From assembly GCA_964629325.1 (NCBI GenBank), contig CAZVSC010000005.1:34079-98078 (forward strand): a stretch of DNA of 64,000 nucleotides. Reading direction: 5' to 3'. Within the stretch, counting starts at the first letter, position 1, and each line of letters begins with the position of its first letter. Below the pieces are notes generated by a model that saw only the letters and a list, made by a program, of their open reading frames with translations, was not told the DNA's origin and made no database searches. The DNA comes from Eutrophocola sp964629325. Its GTDB lineage: Bacteria; Pseudomonadota; Gammaproteobacteria; Pseudomonadales; Pseudohongiellaceae. Below are positions 61,236 through 64,000 of this stretch, in pieces. Made by a program: the position numbers and the translations under genes.

Positions 61236-63068
61236 ATGTCCGCCCCCATCTTCGACCATAAAAACTACCTGAAACACGCTCCCTCGCGTCCGGGTGTATA
61301 CCGGATGCTCGATGTCGACGGGGAAGTCCTGTACGTAGGCAAGGCGAAGAACCTGAAGAACCGCCTCAGCAGCTATTTTCGGGGCTCCGGACTCGACAAC
61401 AAGACCATCGCCCTGGTCGGCCGCATTCACGATATCGAGATCACCATCACCGGCAGCGAAACCGAGGCCTTGCTGCTTGAACAGAACCTGATCAAGGAAA
61501 AGCGCCCCCCATACAACATTCTGCTTCGCGACGACAAGTCCTACCCTTACATCTATCTGTCATCACAGGATGACTATCCGAGACTGGCGTTCCACCGTGG
61601 CGCGAAAAAAAAGCACGGGCGCTACTTTGGCCCGTACCCCAGCGCGGGCGCGGTGCGGGAAAGCCTGGCATTGCTGCAAAAGATCTTTCATGTGCGCCAG
61701 TGCGAAGACTCCTATTTCCGCAACCGGACCCGTCCCTGTCTGCAATACCAGATAAAGCGTTGTTCCGGTCCCTGTGTGAACCTGGCAACCGTGGAGGAAT
61801 ACGCGGTGGATGTGCGTCATTCCGTCATGTTCCTGGAAGGGCGCAGCGACCAGATCCGTGAAGAGCTCAATGCAAGTATGGAAAAGCTTTCCGATGAACT
61901 CCGCTTCGAGGAGGCCTCGAAGGTGCGCGACCAGATTCGCGATCTGCGCCTTATCCAGGAAACGCAGGTCGTGGCCGGGGAAAAAGGTGATGTCGATGTC
62001 ATCGCGATGGCCCAGGATGCCGGCGCGGTATGCGTTCATGTGATTTTCGTGCGGGCAGGGCGCATCATCGGCAACAAGAGCTACTATCCGCGCTTCGTAC
62101 TGGAGAAAGAACCGGGTGACATTCTTATGGCTTTTATTGCCCAGTACTACCTCAGCGAGGCGCACCGGCAAAGCATCCCCAGGGAGATTCTGTGCAATGC
62201 CGAACCCCAGGACAATGAGCAGCTGGCGGAGGCGCTGACCTACCTGGCGGGGCGAAATGTCAGCATTCGGCACCAGGTCAGGGGACATCGCCAGCAATGG
62301 CTGGACCTGGCCGCCGTCAATGCCGGCCATGGTCTGATGAGCAAGCTCAACAGCAAGCGCAGCATGCAGCAGCGTATCGAAGCCCTCAGGTCGGCACTGA
62401 AACTGGAGCGGCCGCCCATGCGGATCGAATGTTTCGATATCAGCCACAGTACCGGGGAAGCTACCGTCGCGTCATGCGTGGTGTTCGATGCCAACGGCCC
62501 CCTGAAGGCCGATTACCGACGCTTCAATATCGACAATATCACACCAGGGGATGATTACGCGGCCATGGAACAGGCACTGAAGCGACGTTACACCCGGCTT
62601 AAACAGGGCGAGGCAAAAATGCCGGATGTGCTGGTCATTGACGGCGGCCTGGGTCAGCTCGGCCAGGCGGAGAAAGTCATCGCCGAGCTCAATATCGGTG
62701 GCATCCTGTTACTGGGCATCGCCAAGGGCATCAGCCGTCGGGCCGGGCAGGAGACCCTCATCCTCGGCGGCAGCCACCGGGAGGTTGTGCTCCCCCCGGA
62801 ATCGCCGGCACTGCACCTGCTGCAGCATATCCGCGACGAGTCCCACCGCTTCGCCATCACCGCGCACCGCCAACGCCGGGGCAAGAAGCGTACGAGTTCC
62901 TTCCTCGACGAGATACCGGGAATCGGTCCTGCCAGGCGCCGGGACCTGATTCGTTTTTTTGGCGGGCAGCAGGAGATTCGTCGCGCCAGCGTCCAGGATC
63001 TGCAGAAGGTCAATGGCATCAGCAAGACCCTGGCCAGGGACATCTACGAATACCTGCATTCTTCGTAA
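61236..63068 (+). CDS. uvrC: Excinuclease ABC subunit C
   Basis: UvrC makes both incisions of nucleotide excision repair. I start at ATG 61236 (MSAPIFDHKNYLKHAP), giving 610 residues, the E. coli length; an upstream in-frame TTG at 61179 would translate the inverted octamer repeats. The GIY-YIG nuclease (RPGVYRMLDVDGEVLYVGKA) is at about 15-95. A UVR motif (LRFEEASKVRDQIRDL) is near 220, the RNase H-like nuclease (IECFDISHSTGEA, LVIDGGLGQL) in the middle, and two helix-hairpin-helices at the C-terminus. Confidence 0.96.
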   Translation: MSAPIFDHKNYLKHAPSRPGVYRMLDVDGEVLYVGKAKNLKNRLSSYFRGSGLDNKTIALVGRIHDIEITITGSETEALLLEQNLIKEKRPPYNILLRDDKSYPYIYLSSQDDYPRLAFHRGAKKKHGRYFGPYPSAGAVRESLALLQKIFHVRQCEDSYFRNRTRPCLQYQIKRCSGPCVNLATVEEYAVDVRHSVMFLEGRSDQIREELNASMEKLSDELRFEEASKVRDQIRDLRLIQETQVVAGEKGDVDVIAMAQDAGAVCVHVIFVRAGRIIGNKSYYPRFVLEKEPGDILMAFIAQYYLSEAHRQSIPREILCNAEPQDNEQLAEALTYLAGRNVSIRHQVRGHRQQWLDLAAVNAGHGLMSKLNSKRSMQQRIEALRSALKLERPPMRIECFDISHSTGEATVASCVVFDANGPLKADYRRFNIDNITPGDDYAAMEQALKRRYTRLKQGEAKMPDVLVIDGGLGQLGQAEKVIAELNIGGILLLGIAKGISRRAGQETLILGGSHREVVLPPESPALHLLQHIRDESHRFAITAHRQRRGKKRTSSFLDEIPGIGPARRRDLIRFFGGQQEIRRASVQDLQKVNGISKTLARDIYEYLHSS

Positions 63069-63127
63069 CTGCCTAAAATCAAAGATAATCTGCCCCCGAA
63101 AGGCTATCTCCGGTACAATAGGCGGTC

Positions 63128-63685
63128 ATGAATATCGCCAATTTCATGACCTTCCTGCGCATCCTGGCCATCCCGGTCTTCATTGGCGTCTATTACGCCG
63201 ATTTTCGCGGTCATTACCTTGTCTCCTCCCTGGTATTCATCCTTGCCTGCATCACGGACTGGCTGGATGGCTACCTGGCGCGCAAGCTGGACCTGTGCAC
63301 ACCTTTTGGCGCTTTTCTGGATCCTGTGGCTGACAAGATACTGGTCACCGTGGCACTGGTCATGCTGGCCGCCAACTTCGCCAGTCCCTGGTTCGTGATT
63401 CCAGCAGCCATCATGGTGGCAAGGGAAGTACTGATTTCCGCGTTGCGTGAATGGATGGCTGAACAGAACAAGCGCAATCTTGTCGCGGTGGGCTGGCTGG
63501 GCAAGGTCAAGACCACTATCCAGATGATTGCCGTTATCGTGCTGCTGGCAAGCGATCCCGACGGCTCCATATGGTTCTGGGGACCCGGCTATGTACTCAT
63601 TTATGTGGCCGCCATTCTCACCCTCTGGTCGATGTTTTTGTACCTCAGGAGTGCGTGGTCCGTACTGGGTGCCGAGCTCAAGTAG
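63128..63685 (+). CDS. pgsA: CDP-diacylglycerol-glycerol-3-phosphate 3-phosphatidyltransferase
   Basis: PgsA makes phosphatidylglycerol phosphate, the committed step to phosphatidylglycerol and cardiolipin, in the inner membrane. The 185-residue protein has about four to five membrane segments. The CDP-alcohol transferase motif D-G-x2-A-R-x8-G-x3-D-x3-D is complete between DGYLARKL and DPVADK. uvrC-pgsA followed by tRNA-Gly is a conserved arrangement. Confidence 0.96.
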   Translation: MNIANFMTFLRILAIPVFIGVYYADFRGHYLVSSLVFILACITDWLDGYLARKLDLCTPFGAFLDPVADKILVTVALVMLAANFASPWFVIPAAIMVAREVLISALREWMAEQNKRNLVAVGWLGKVKTTIQMIAVIVLLASDPDGSIWFWGPGYVLIYVAAILTLWSMFLYLRSAWSVLGAELK

Positions 63686-63721
63686 GGGGCTTTAATTCTT
63701 GCCCTAAATGCCTGATTACCC

Positions 63722-63749
63722 TTGACTTGCGGCGCAGTCTGATTAGAAT
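63722..63749 (+). promoter_or_regulatory. Sigma-70 promoter upstream of tRNA-Gly
   Basis: TTGACT (63722-63727) and TAGAAT (63744-63749) are separated by 16 bases, just downstream of pgsA. The tRNA begins about 200 bases later, a long leader for a tRNA operon. A second weak TATAAA box at 63906 lacks a well-spaced -35. Confidence 0.55.
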
Positions 63750-63952
63750 AGCCACCTCTTTGAAACACCCTGTTTCGTCAGTGAACCGGGTAACGACTGC
63801 AAGGCCTGGCAACCCCGTTTTCCAGGCATTGTTGAAGGCCAAAGAGCCTGAAATAGCGGAGCTCTGGCCGGGACTGATAACAACCTGTTGCGTCATGCAA
63901 TGCGTTATAAAAAGTCCTGAGCAAAGAGACAATTTGGCAGTTACGGCATAAC

Positions 63953-64000
<48 letters not shown>

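Overview
The window is chromosomal DNA of a gammaproteobacterium with fairly GC-rich, densely packed genes. Gene content and order match conserved gammaproteobacterial blocks, and several runs resemble Pseudomonas aeruginosa order as I remember it. Two runs of exactly 100 N (40070-40169 in nuoG, 53123-53222 in comEC) show a scaffolded draft or metagenome assembly. I cannot name the genus. There is no rRNA, CRISPR array, prophage or insertion sequence. The only accessory-looking gene is a serine-recombinase-like ORF at 48217.

Layout: (1) 74-8760, protein quality control: tig-clpP-clpX-lon-hupB-ppiD. (2) 9007-14096, a peptide ABC importer oppA-oppB-oppC with a fused two-domain ATPase; gloB converges on it with overlapping stop codons. 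(3) 14093-17060, gloB divergent from a YafS-like methyltransferase, then rnhA-dnaQ; the methyltransferase carries an in-frame 18-bp minisatellite. (4) 17174-22759, a NhaD/ArsB-superfamily transporter, sohB, then a reverse-strand cysI-DUF934 pair divergent from nfuA. (5) 22762-32069, a methylthioinosine phosphorylase-like gene, csiV and mfd on the reverse strand, then a long-form GAPDH, apbE and sthA. (6) 32531-47837, a complete nuoA-N complex I operon with fused nuoCD. (7) 48217-48915, the recombinase-like gene. (8) 49016-61052, envelope genes: lolCDE, comEC, an exbB/exbD pair, msbA, lpxK, a Trm112-like gene, kdsB, a low-molecular-weight phosphatase and murB. (9) 61236-64000, uvrC-pgsA and the start of a tRNA-Gly(GCC).

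Most genes are housekeeping. They cover protein folding and proteolysis, NADH oxidation and redox balance (GAPDH, SthA, complex I), sulfite reduction, DNA replication and repair, and export of lipoproteins and lipid A. Translational coupling is common (ATGA, TAATG and GTGA overlaps), and TTG and GTG starts are frequent.

The unexplained part is a set of short-period repeats. Heptamer or decamer arrays sit in nuo operon spacers. Two octamer arrays are each followed by inverted copies. One REP-like palindrome lies in the operon, and one coding repeat lies in the methyltransferase. I found no convincing new defence or biosynthetic system. The best leads are the repeat families, the recombinase-like protein lacking a catalytic arginine, and the placement of nuo between sthA and lolC.
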